Shown here: one piece after another, positions 23,623 to 31,250 of the stretch | How the letters are laid out: the number at the start of each line of letters is the position of its first letter | How positions within the stretch are numbered: the first letter of the stretch is position 1 | From: DASWVC01 sp036401335 | GTDB lineage: Bacteria > Verrucomicrobiota > Verrucomicrobiia > Chthoniobacterales > JAFAMB01 | Length of the DNA: 32,211 nt | Direction of reading: 5' to 3' | NCBI GenBank assembly: GCA_036401335.1 | Contig: DASWVC010000087.1 | Span: forward strand, 1-32,211 | Translations under genes and position numbers: made by a program | The notes under the pieces: model-generated | Seen by the model: the letters and a program-made list of their open reading frames with translations, nothing else | The model's database searches: none | What the model was told of the DNA's origin: nothing

Positions 23623-24177
23623 AGGGGCTAGACTATCCTGGACCGCCTCAAAGTTCCAGCCCACCCAGGCACGGGCGGGCTTAGGGGCTGGAGCAAGGGA
23701 GCGGGAAAGCCCGCTCCGGCAGGCCTCGAGCCCCTCCGTGAGGGGACACGCTACCCCGGCGGCCCACCGAAGCCCATTTTTGAGCGGACGTTTGACAAAC
23801 GGCATTCGCCGGGAGCCGGAATCACCGTCGCCGGGTGCCCGCCCGGGAGAAAAGCACTCACCCGTTGAAGCAACGGTTGCGGCAGCTCGAACAAAATGGG
23901 CTCCAGCCCGACAGCGGCGTGTTAGTTACGTTTATAACACACACCGCCCATTCTATTTCATTCCTCATGATTGCCGATCTTCCCGCGATTGCATCTGCCG
24001 GGCACCAACCGGACCTCGCCGAACCACGACCGGCCGGTTTAACGTTTGTCACAAAAACCGGCGAGGCCGGCAACCAGTCCCTTTTTCCGTGTCCAGACGG
24101 AACGATGGTTCATGCCGGTCGCTGCCAAAGGTGACGGCCTCAACCGGACAATACTTCGCAAATGGAAAGGTTAAACA
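23623..24177. other. Intergenic region of about 550 bp with palindromes
   Basis: This lies between the divergent large kinase and a small plus-strand gene. It contains the hairpin at 23698-23717, a smaller palindrome ccgttg-aag-caacgg at 23862-23876 and the inverted repeat gtgtta-N10-taacac at 23919-23940. The last is AT-rich and about 300 bp upstream of the kinase start, so it may be a regulatory site. No gene is recognised. Confidence 0.5.
23698..23717. repeat. Strong GC hairpin upstream of the large kinase gene
   Basis: A perfect 8-bp stem (ggagcggg / cccgctcc) encloses aaag. It lies inside the open frame upstream of the kinase but outside the domain-bearing part, which supports the shorter start at 23622. 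It differs in sequence from the palindromes near 3 kb. Confidence 0.6.
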
Positions 24178-24444
24178 ATGAACGAACAGATCGCGGGCTT
24201 ACCAGTTAGTTTTGATGCCTGCTCACTTGCCCTGAATCCGAGGCGGCTCCTTGCAAGTAACCTGTCCATCGAAACCCGTACCGAGGGAATTCAGTTCTCG
24301 GATATCGAAAGGATTGCAATGTTGACACAGTCGTACTTGCAACTAAACATCCCGTTGGAGGACGCGCTTCGCGCAGCCGAGGCAGACCTTTCCCCAGCGT
24401 CGTGCGACAGCGGATCCGCGAGGCTTCCCGGATCGTGCGCGTGA
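24178..24444 (+). CDS. Small hypothetical protein, possibly frameshifted at the 3' end
   Basis: I recognise no family. The ATG at 24178 follows a good ribosome binding site (aaagg, about 8 bp upstream), the best one in this region. The frame gives 88 residues, with a probable helix near 45-70 (I-E-R-I-A-M-L-T-Q-S-Y-L-Q-L). The last 15 residues look out of frame (Ser, Cys and Gly rich). One base added in the c-run at about 24393 would instead continue A-D-L-S-P-S-V-V-R-Q-R-I-R-E-A-S-R-I-V-R-V-M to a stop at 24506, giving a helical, basic C-terminus and about 110 residues. This may be a frameshift mutation or a sequencing error. No signal peptide. Nothing in the surroundings suggests a role. 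Confidence 0.4.
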   Translation: MNEQIAGLPVSFDACSLALNPRRLLASNLSIETRTEGIQFSDIERIAMLTQSYLQLNIPLEDALRAAEADLSPASCDSGSARLPGSCA

Positions 24445-24506
24445 TGATTCAAGGTAACTACCGGATACCGTTCCTGAGCAAACGGGGAAGGTTTCAATTT
24501 TGTTGA

Positions 24507-25042
24507 TGAACAAACAAGCTTTATCGGCGGATCGCGAGGCAATCGGCAGCGTCTTTTCCGTGTTACAATGCACGATTCGGAAGATCTTGGGTTTATTCCT
24601 AACGTTTACGGAAGCAGATGCACTTGCTTTGCTTTCGGTACATGTGCTTTACGTGCCCCCGATCGCGCCCGCGCCAGGCCAGCGTGCGCAAGAGCAAACA
24701 AGTGGCGGAATCTCTGCCGCGCTGACGTCCAACAGGTGGATAGACCATCGTCCGGGACCTATTCCGATAGGCGTTCATCCGGATCCAATTTACAGGGCAA
24801 TCACTTTGCAGAAACAGGTGCGTTGGTAGCAGGATCGTTTTGCTCCCACCCTGGAAGACCGGGAAGGCGTCCGCGCGGAACAAACTTTTAACAAACGGCA
24901 TGGGCAAACCCGGAGTGCATCAAGCGCACGGACGGCCGTTTGGCAGGGTTGCCTTAACCCTGAAGCTGACAATTTTGGCAGCTTATTTTGCCTTTCCCGA
25001 CGGACTACAGCGGAGGGGCTACCCGTCCGATTTAGCCTGAGA
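24507..25042. other. Region of about 530 bp without a recognised gene
   Basis: Short frames are open on both strands but none has a recognisable domain, a good start or coding-like composition throughout. The word acaaacggcat near 24890-24901 also occurs at 23795-23805, which may be a small repeat. I see no tRNA or other RNA gene here. Confidence 0.4.
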
Positions 25043-25255
25043 ATAAAAACCTGTATCCTCTGCCTTGTTCTGTTTGCCATTGCCCTGGGTGGCATGGTTA
25101 ACGCCAGGGCTGACGGTGGCCGCGATTACCGGCGCCGCCGGCGCTACGAACGGCAGCGCGACCGTTGGCAGTACCGGGAAGCCCGCCGTAGACATTGGAA
25201 ACGCCGGCACCACTATTATCGCCGCGATAGCGGAGTCGTGATTCAGCTGCCCTGA
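25043..25255 (+). CDS. Small exported Arg/Tyr-rich protein lacking a standard start codon
   Basis: The frame ending at the TGA 25253-25255 encodes a clear signal peptide (K-T-C-I-L-C-L-V-L-F-A-I-A-L-G-G then A-R-A and a likely cleavage site) followed by a very basic segment of about 46 residues: 18 of the 70 residues are Arg, with many Tyr, Trp and His, and the end is V-V-I-Q-L-P. The codon where Met is expected is ATA (25043), with CTG at 25037 as another option; the first ATG (25094) lies inside the signal peptide. Either a rare start is used or an ATG has mutated to ATA. Small exported basic proteins of this kind are common among bacteria but I cannot assign a family or function. Confidence 0.45.
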   Translation: MKTCILCLVLFAIALGGMVNARADGGRDYRRRRRYERQRDRWQYREARRRHWKRRHHYYRRDSGVVIQLP

Positions 25256-25266
25256 CCACTCCTTAA

Positions 25267-25485
25267 AGGGCGGAAAGGCTTCGGGAGTTGTTCATAGATC
25301 GTCTCTGACGAGTTGGCATGGACCCGCGCCGTAAGGGTCCATGCACACGCTGGCTCCCCAAAGGGGTCGAGGTCGTGACCCTTGAACGCGTCCTGGGGCA
25401 GGTGGGGGATCACGTCCTGCTGAGGCCTGAGCCGTACCGCCGGAAGGGACAAACGGCGTTCCGACGGTTTCACTTTGGGCAATGA
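25267..25485 (+). pseudogene. Decayed copy D of the small beta-rich family
   Basis: From 25318 the frame reads D-P-R-R-K-G-P-C-T-R-W-L-P-K-G-V-E-V-V-T and on to V-G-D-H-V-L-L-R-P-E-P-Y, matching the C-terminal part of copy C at 20 of 36 positions without a gap. Upstream, the in-frame sequence is interrupted by a TGA at 25306, and the N-terminal half is barely recognisable. At the 3' end one base is missing compared with copy B where the stop should be, so the frame runs on 15 residues (R-R-K-G-Q to F-G-Q). The ATG at 25318 corresponds to a Thr codon (ACG) in copy C, so it is not an ancestral start. Confidence 0.6.
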
Positions 25486-25702
25486 CGGCGATCCGTCGGG
25501 CGTTCGCCTCCGCTTCCCTGGCGCTTTCGGTGGCCATTCAGCAGCTGTACGACGGTAAACGACGTGGCGGGAAACACGTCAAATTGCGTGCCGCTGTACT
25601 GACGCTCCTCGCATGCTGCGAAACATGCCGGGACGGGCACTCGTGGTGTCGGCAGCCGTTTTTCCTTCCCGCACCCGCCTCCTCACCTTTACTTTTGGGC
25701 GC

Positions 25703-26305
25703 ATGAATGGGAAAAGGATGTCCTTTCTATTTCTTGCCGTGCTCGCGGCGGGATCGGCGCAGGCGCAAACCTTCGACTTGGTTGACCTCACGGGATCCTT
25801 TGCCCCCAACGCGCCGCTTTCGCTCTACTCGTCCCCTGGGGGGATGTTTTCGGCCGAAATCACTGTCCCCAGCTCCTTGATTCACAACAGCTCTGGCATT
25901 TTCAATTTCAACGGGAACGTCTCGCACTTTAATTACAGCCTGAACGGAGGAACACCCGTCGCCGTGGGCAGCCCGTTCGCGTACACGAGTAGCGGCCCGA
26001 GTAGTAATTTCGGTGCCACTACCCTCTATACCCGGGGGAATGGCCTCGGGATCAACACGACCACGTCAACTCCATTTTTTGTCGGTTCGTTTGATGACGG
26101 GGGGTCCTTGACCCCTGGCACCTACGCAATGACCGGCGCGGTCACCACCAATACCGGCGACACGGCCTCGATAGCGTCAGGCACATTGACGATTCAGCCC
26201 GTGCCAGAACCGTTGCCGCTGGTGCTAGCGGGAAGCGGGGCGGCCCTGGCATGTGCAGCAGGCCTCATCCTCCGACGACGCCGGCCAACGCGACAGGCCG
26301 CTTGA
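25703..26305 (+). CDS. PEP-CTERM sorting-domain exported protein
   Basis: This 200-residue exported protein has a signal peptide (M-S-F-L-F-L-A-V-L-A-A-G-S-A-Q-A at 6-21), a Ser/Thr/Asn/Gly-rich beta-type body and a C-terminal PEP-CTERM signal: V-P-E-P at 167-170, a hydrophobic helix (about 171-190) and an Arg cluster R-R-R-R. Such proteins are processed by an exosortase and released to the surface or matrix, often with exopolysaccharide. No exosortase gene is in the window. The ATG at 25703 is used; another Met five codons on gives an equally good signal peptide. The body has no enzymatic motif. It is preceded by a small-gene graveyard and followed by tRNA-Phe on the other strand. Confidence 0.85.
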   Translation: MNGKRMSFLFLAVLAAGSAQAQTFDLVDLTGSFAPNAPLSLYSSPGGMFSAEITVPSSLIHNSSGIFNFNGNVSHFNYSLNGGTPVAVGSPFAYTSSGPSSNFGATTLYTRGNGLGINTTTSTPFFVGSFDDGGSLTPGTYAMTGAVTTNTGDTASIASGTLTIQPVPEPLPLVLAGSGAALACAAGLILRRRRPTRQAA

Positions 26306-26368
26306 GGGTCTCCCGGCCGGCGCAGAGGACTTCGGCTAACGACACCGATGCCCCGGGTCCAAGGAAAA

Positions 26369-26441
<73 letters not shown>

Positions 26442-26600
26442 GTTGTGGGTTCCAGGGCCGCGTTTCGGGCAGCCGCAGGAGTTCCTGCCTTGCACCCTCC
26501 GAACACAACCAGAACTTGCAAGTGCCCGCGAATATCGAGAGCCTATCCTTTCGTGCAAGGGCTTTTTGCCAGTTTCTAGCCGTCAAAATTCGGACGGAGT

Positions 26601-26786
26601 TCAAGCCCGTTCAACTTCGACAAATTCGATCTCGCCGGCTTCGCAGGCGACGGTGATTTGCATCGGCTGGCAGCAAACCTGGCAGTCCTCAACGGTGGAA
26701 TAACCGCCTTGAGAGGTGTCCACAAACGTTGTAAATCCGCCGCCGCAGTAGGGACACACCACTTCAACGGTTTGCTCCAGGTTCAC
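26601..26786 (-). CDS. CPXCG motif-containing cysteine-rich protein
   Basis: This 61-residue protein starts at a GTG and carries two cysteine pairs, C-P-Y-C-G-G (residues 11-16) and C-Q-V-C-C (about 35-39), which probably bind one zinc ion in a small ribbon. Closing residues are E-I-E-F-V-E-V-E-R. The family is widespread in proteobacteria and PVC bacteria, and its role is unknown. It begins 8 bp after the nuoC stop on the same strand, so it may be co-transcribed with nuoBC. Confidence 0.85.
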   Translation of the reverse strand: MNLEQTVEVVCPYCGGGFTTFVDTSQGGYSTVEDCQVCCQPMQITVACEAGEIEFVEVERA

Positions 26787-26794
26787 GTGCTTGG

Positions 26795-27418
26795 CTAAGC
26801 GGACTTGTTCACGGAGCCTGGAGGCCGACCTTGAAAATCGGCGTTTCCGGGAGTCTCCGGATGGCGGGCCCGCGGCTCACGGTCTTTTGTGCCGGCCGCA
26901 CTCGGCGGACTTACGAACGGTCCACCCGCAAGGGGTGCAGCTCCGGTAAACGCCACATCCGGCAAATCACTCGGCTTACCCTCGAGCGGAAAATCTTTCC
27001 GCAACGGGTAAAAAGGGTAACCGTCCCACATGAGGATCCGACGAAGGTCAGGGTGCCCGCCGAAACGAATGCCCATCATGTCGTAAATTTCGCGCTCATG
27101 CCAGTTGGCGGTGGCCCAAACCGAACTCACCGTGGGAACCTCGAGGGCGTCCTCCGAAACCTTTGCTTTCAGGCGGAGGTGCGTCCGCTGCTCCAGGGAG
27201 TACAGCTCGTAGACGACTTCAAACCGGGGTTCGTCGCCGAAATGGTCCACGCTGCTGATGTCCAGAAGCAGATCAAAGCCCAATTGCTCCTTGCAGCAGC
27301 GGCAAATGGGTTCGAGTTGCGGCACCGGAACCAGCAACGTCGTTTCTCCCCGGAACTCAATCTTTTCCAAGTCCGAGAATTGATTTTCCAGGGAAACCGC
27401 TGCCTCGGCAGCGCTCAT
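26795..27418 (-). CDS. nuoC: NADH-quinone oxidoreductase subunit C (complex I 30 kDa subunit)
   Basis: This 207-residue subunit sits in the peripheral arm of respiratory complex I on the cytoplasmic face. The signature W-H-E-R-E-I-Y-D-M-M-G-I-R-F-G-G-H-P-D-L near residue 105, followed by R-R-I-L-M-W-D-G-Y and P-L-R-K-D-F-P-L, is the family hallmark. The N-terminal part carries the usual D-I-S-S-V-D-H strand. The last 60 residues are Pro/Gly/Arg-rich, likely disordered and longer than the core fold needs. Its ATG overlaps the nuoB stop by 4 bp (ATGA), so the two are translationally coupled. nuoD, normally next, is absent here. Confidence 0.94.
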   Translation of the reverse strand: MSAAEAAVSLENQFSDLEKIEFRGETTLLVPVPQLEPICRCCKEQLGFDLLLDISSVDHFGDEPRFEVVYELYSLEQRTHLRLKAKVSEDALEVPTVSSVWATANWHEREIYDMMGIRFGGHPDLRRILMWDGYPFYPLRKDFPLEGKPSDLPDVAFTGAAPLAGGPFVSPPSAAGTKDREPRARHPETPGNADFQGRPPGSVNKSA

Positions 27419-27939
27419 GAAAACGACTCCACCATTTCCCGTTTCTGGTCCATGACCGACTTTTCAGTCTCGATCTTACGCTGAAGTTTCATCAGGCCTT
27501 CCAGCAGTGCCTCGGGACGCGGCGGGCAGCCGCTGACGTAAACGTCAACCGGCAGCAGCTGGTCGATGCCTTGAAGCACGGCGTAACTCCGGTACATGCC
27601 CCCGGAGGAGGCACACGCACCCATGGCGATAACCCATTTCGGTTCAGGCATCTGGTCGTAGATGCGTTTCACCGCCAATGCCATTTTGTAGGTGACTGTT
27701 CCGGCGACGATCATCACATCAGACTGGCGGGGTGAAAACCGCATTACCTCAGCTCCGAACCGCGAGATGTCGAAACGGGCCGACGCGGCGGCCATGAGCT
27801 CGATTGCGCAACAGGCCAAGCCCATCGGCATCGGCCAGAGCGAGTTTTTCCGCATCCAATTGACACATGCATCCAAACGGGAAAAGATAATGTTACCCTC
27901 GACTTTGGAGTCGTAGGCAGCAGGGGCGACGTGAGCCAT
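27415..27939 (-). CDS. nuoB: NADH-quinone oxidoreductase subunit B (N2 iron-sulfur subunit)
   Basis: This 174-residue subunit ligates the terminal 4Fe-4S cluster N2, which passes electrons to quinone. The four ligands are Cys43 and Cys44 (G-L-A-C-C-A-I-E-L-M), Cys109 (G-A-C-A-S-S-G-G) and Cys138 (V-S-G-C-P-P-R-P). The ATG at 27939 gives the normal length and start (MAHVAP); the frame is open to 28053, but that part is unlike NuoB. It is the first gene of a nuoB-nuoC-CPXCG unit and diverges from lepA. nuoA, usually directly upstream, is missing, so the complex I genes are split in this genome or this is an extra copy. Confidence 0.94.
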   Translation of the reverse strand: MAHVAPAAYDSKVEGNIIFSRLDACVNWMRKNSLWPMPMGLACCAIELMAAASARFDISRFGAEVMRFSPRQSDVMIVAGTVTYKMALAVKRIYDQMPEPKWVIAMGACASSGGMYRSYAVLQGIDQLLPVDVYVSGCPPRPEALLEGLMKLQRKIETEKSVMDQKREMVESFS

Positions 27940-28180
27940 AGAGAACTTTAAGGTCCGCCATCCCGGGAGCAAGTGAAATGTTTCACAAGGGTGGGGGGGA
28001 CAGTCCGAAGCAATCCTGGAGTACTTGGGCCGCCAAAGACGGACGACGTGCACTTACCACTTCTGGTGCGCCCGGGCGAGCAATCCGGGCCAATTGTTTT
28101 GCCCGGCGCACCCGCCGTCAGAGAGGATGGGGCCTGTTCATTGACGGGCCTGCGGGCGTACCGCATACTTCTCCCTCTTC

Positions 28181-29977
28181 ATGGAATGCCCTTTCACGCG
28201 GAATTTTTGCATCATTGCACACATCGATCATGGCAAGACGACCTTGTCGGACCGTTTGCTGGAATCCACCGGCACCATTGAGGACCGGGACAAACAGGAC
28301 CAGCTTCTTGATTCCATGGATCTCGAGCGGGAACGCGGGATCACGATCAAGGCGCACCCGGTCACCATGAAATACCGGGCCAAGGACGGCCAGGATTACC
28401 GGTTGAACCTTCTGGATACCCCGGGGCATGTCGATTTCGCGTATGAGGTGTCCCGGAGCCTGGCTGCCTGTGAAGGTGCCGTTCTGGTTGTGGATGCCGC
28501 CCAGGGAGTGGAAGCCCAGACGGTGGCCAACGTCCATCTCGCCTCCCAGCAGAACCTGACCATTGTGCCGGTCATCAACAAGATCGACCTGCCCAACGCC
28601 GACGTCCCTACCGTGCAGCGGCAACTCGAAGACATCTTGGCCATCCCCGGTTCGGATGCGATCCTGGCCAGCGCCAAGACGGGAATTGGCATCGAAAACA
28701 TTTTGGAGGCGATCGTCGCCCGGATTCCGCCGCCCAAGCCGGCCACGGACCGCAAGCTCCGTGCCCTGGTTTTCGACTCGGTGTTCGACATTTACCGCGG
28801 GGTGGTGGCCTACGCCCGGGTTTTTTCCGGGTCAATTGAACCCGGCCAGGCGGTAAAGCTGATGATCAACTCCAAACACTATGAAGTGAAGGAGGTTGGC
28901 ATTTTTACCCCTAAACCGCTCGCCCAACCCCGTTTGAACGTCGGTGACGTCGGCTATTTTATCGCGAACATCAAAACCACGGCGGAGATCAAGATCGGTG
29001 ACACCCTCACAGACCAGCGGTCGCCGGCAGCGGAGCCTTTGCCCGGGTTCCAGGAGCTTCATCCCATGGTGTTCAGCGGTATTTACCCGATTAACACCGC
29101 CGATTTCGAGCACCTGAAAATGGCGCTTGGCAAGCTCCAGATCAACGATTCCGCTTTCAGTTACCAGGCCGAGAACTCGGTCGCGCTAGGGTTCGGTTTC
29201 CGGTGCGGCTTCTTAGGCCTGCTGCACATGGAGATCGTGCAGGAACGGCTGCGGCGCGAGTTCAACATGGACATCATCGCGACTTACCCGAGCGTGGTTT
29301 ACCAGGTGGTCAGGACGAGCGGGGGAGTGATCGAGGTCGACAACCCGTCGTTTCTGCCCGACCCGAGTGTGATCGACGAAATCCAGGAGCCGGTCGTGAA
29401 ATGTTTTGTCATGTGCCCGAACGAGAACATCGGCGACATGATGCAGTTGATTATGGAGAAGCGCGGCGAAGTTCAGCACACGGAATCGTTGGACACCCGC
29501 CGGGTCATGTTAACCGCCGCGATACCGTTGAACGAGATTCTGGTCGATTTTAACGATAAAATCAAGTCGCTTACCCACGGGTACGGCTCAATGGATTATG
29601 AACATGCCGGTTACAAACCGGCCGACCTCGTCAAGCTGGACATGCTGGTCAATGGCGAGCCGGTGGACGCTTTCTCCAGCATTGTTCATCGGGATAAAGC
29701 GGAGTCCCGGGGCCGGTTGCTGGCGGCCAAGCTGAAAGAGGTCATTCCCCAGCAGCTTTTCCAGGTGGCAATCCAGGCAGCCATCGGCGGTAAAGTCGTG
29801 GCGCGCGAAAATGTGACGGCGTTAAGGAAAAATGTGACGGCGAAGTGCTACGGGGGCGACATCACGAGAAAACGCAAACTGCTGGAGAAGCAAAAGGAAG
29901 GCAAGAAGCGGATGAAAGCCATTGGCCGGGTGAACATTCCTCAGGAAGCTTTCATTGAAGTGCTTAAGACCAGCTAA
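28181..29977 (+). CDS. lepA: Elongation factor 4 (LepA), ribosome back-translocation GTPase
   Basis: This 598-residue translation GTPase acts on stalled or paused ribosomes. G1 is A-H-I-D-H-G-K-T-T-L (with Thr where many LepA proteins have Ser), followed by R-G-I-T-I-K-A (G2), D-T-P-G-H-V-D-F (G3) and N-K-I-D-L-P (G4). Domain II, the EF-G-like domains (S-x-x-x-Q-A-E-N-S-V-A-L-G-F-G-F-R-C-G-F-L-G-L-L-H is split as expected) and the LepA C-terminal domain ending in K-C-Y-G-G-D-I-T-R-K-R-K-L-L follow. The length is normal, and the ATG at 28181 gives the standard family start. lepB begins 4 bp after the stop, the classical lepA-lepB arrangement. Confidence 0.96.
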   Translation: MECPFTRNFCIIAHIDHGKTTLSDRLLESTGTIEDRDKQDQLLDSMDLERERGITIKAHPVTMKYRAKDGQDYRLNLLDTPGHVDFAYEVSRSLAACEGAVLVVDAAQGVEAQTVANVHLASQQNLTIVPVINKIDLPNADVPTVQRQLEDILAIPGSDAILASAKTGIGIENILEAIVARIPPPKPATDRKLRALVFDSVFDIYRGVVAYARVFSGSIEPGQAVKLMINSKHYEVKEVGIFTPKPLAQPRLNVGDVGYFIANIKTTAEIKIGDTLTDQRSPAAEPLPGFQELHPMVFSGIYPINTADFEHLKMALGKLQINDSAFSYQAENSVALGFGFRCGFLGLLHMEIVQERLRREFNMDIIATYPSVVYQVVRTSGGVIEVDNPSFLPDPSVIDEIQEPVVKCFVMCPNENIGDMMQLIMEKRGEVQHTESLDTRRVMLTAAIPLNEILVDFNDKIKSLTHGYGSMDYEHAGYKPADLVKLDMLVNGEPVDAFSSIVHRDKAESRGRLLAAKLKEVIPQQLFQVAIQAAIGGKVVARENVTALRKNVTAKCYGGDITRKRKLLEKQKEGKKRMKAIGRVNIPQEAFIEVLKTS

Positions 29978-29981
29978 GGCC

Positions 29982-31097
29982 GTGTTCACCCCAAAGTACA
30001 TCCAGGAAGGGCGGAACCTGGTCAAGGCAGCCCGCAAAATTGTAAATTACCGTAAGGACGTCGGCCGCCCGGAGGATTTGGCTGCGGTCCACCAACGCTG
30101 CGCGGAACTTCGTCAGGCGTTGCAAGAACGGTCGCCGGAACGGGTGCGTGCCGCGGAGAGACCGCTGCTGCAGGAACTTGGCCGGCTGGATCCGGACACG
30201 AAAAGCCGGTCGATCACCGACAACGTTGAACTCATCCTCGTCGCCGTCGTGCTGGCGCTTGGCATCCGCGCCTTTTTCCTGCAGCCGTTCAAGATTCCAA
30301 CCGGTTCGATGCAGCCCACCCTCAACGGCGTGATTGCCCGGAGGCTGGTGGAACCGCCGCCCAACCCGATCCTGCGTACGGTCCAGTTTCTGACGATCGG
30401 GCGTACGTACGAGGACGTCGTCTGCAGTGAGAACGGCGACTCAATCGTCGAGATCAGGCCGGCCAAAGTTCATGTCCTCTGGGAGGGTTCGGCCATCGTC
30501 ATGCGTTCCGGAAGGGTGTATCAGGTCGGAATCACACCGGAGGTGCTGCGTTACCAACTCCGGCTCGGGGAAGGGCAACGATTCAGTCAGGGGCAGCCGA
30601 TTTTGCGGGCGTATGCGGACCTGGGCGACCAGCTTTTCGTCGATCGGTTCAGCTACAACTTTCGTTTGCCGCACCGGAGCGATGTCTTCGTCTTTAAAAC
30701 AAACAACATTCTAGGCATCCCGCCAACGCCCGACGGCACCAGCCAGCATTACATCAAGCGGCTGGCCGGCGTTCCCGGGGACAATTTGCGCATTCAGGCA
30801 CCCGACCTTTTCATCAATGGGCAACCCGCCAATGACCCTGGCTTTAAGCGAGTGGAATCTCAGCAGAACGGGTACACCGGCTACACCAATGACCGGCCGG
30901 ACCTTCAGTCCATGTTGTACCTGGGAACGCCGGCTGCCGCCGTGGATGTTCCTGAGCATTCGTACTTTGCGCTTGGCGATAACAGCGCCAACAGCCTCGA
31001 CAGCCGTTACTGGGGTTTCGTGCCGGAAGAAAACGTGGTCGGCCGCGGATTTTTTGTTTATTGGCCGTTTACGAGCCACTGGGGTTTTGTCCGGTGA
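29982..31097 (+). CDS. lepB: Signal peptidase I
   Basis: This 371-residue membrane serine protease removes signal peptides from exported proteins. A helical cytoplasmic N-terminus (1-80) precedes one membrane segment (about 82-102, V-E-L-I-L-V-A-V-V-L-A-L-G-I-R-A). Catalytic Ser109 lies in I-P-T-G-S-M-Q-P-T and Lys259 in Y-I-K-R-L-A-G-V-P-G-D. The end motif G-D-N-S-A-N-S-L-D-S-R-Y-W-G-F-V is complete. About 150 residues separate Ser and Lys, more than in minimal family members, implying an extra periplasmic subdomain. The GTG at 29982 is chosen because it follows the lepA stop by 4 bp; a TTG at 29955 would overlap lepA. Several exported proteins in the window would be its substrates. Confidence 0.94.
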   Translation: MFTPKYIQEGRNLVKAARKIVNYRKDVGRPEDLAAVHQRCAELRQALQERSPERVRAAERPLLQELGRLDPDTKSRSITDNVELILVAVVLALGIRAFFLQPFKIPTGSMQPTLNGVIARRLVEPPPNPILRTVQFLTIGRTYEDVVCSENGDSIVEIRPAKVHVLWEGSAIVMRSGRVYQVGITPEVLRYQLRLGEGQRFSQGQPILRAYADLGDQLFVDRFSYNFRLPHRSDVFVFKTNNILGIPPTPDGTSQHYIKRLAGVPGDNLRIQAPDLFINGQPANDPGFKRVESQQNGYTGYTNDRPDLQSMLYLGTPAAAVDVPEHSYFALGDNSANSLDSRYWGFVPEENVVGRGFFVYWPFTSHWGFVR

Positions 31098-31250
31098 ATT
31101 GAACCGGTTCACCTGTCTGACGGCGAGTCAGGGGCCAGCGTAGCGCTAAAGAGCGCATGGGCGTGCGTGAGGGCGAACTTCTAGGCCGACGTGGGTTTCA
31201 GAGGCTAACACAGGACCGTTTCTGCGTTGGCTCTGGCCTCGGGTCACCTT

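Noticed and set aside
23623..23805. Extra 61 codons at the start of the large kinase
   Set aside because: They span a perfect 8-bp hairpin and lack similarity to any domain; a GTG close to PAS1 is a simpler start.
24500..24907. Overlapping open frames on both strands
   Set aside because: Neither reads like a known protein and both have poor starts; kept only as an unassigned region.
24599..24907. Shared word acaaacggcat with 23795-23805 as an insertion-sequence end
   Set aside because: Only 11 bp match, with no transposase and no target duplication visible.
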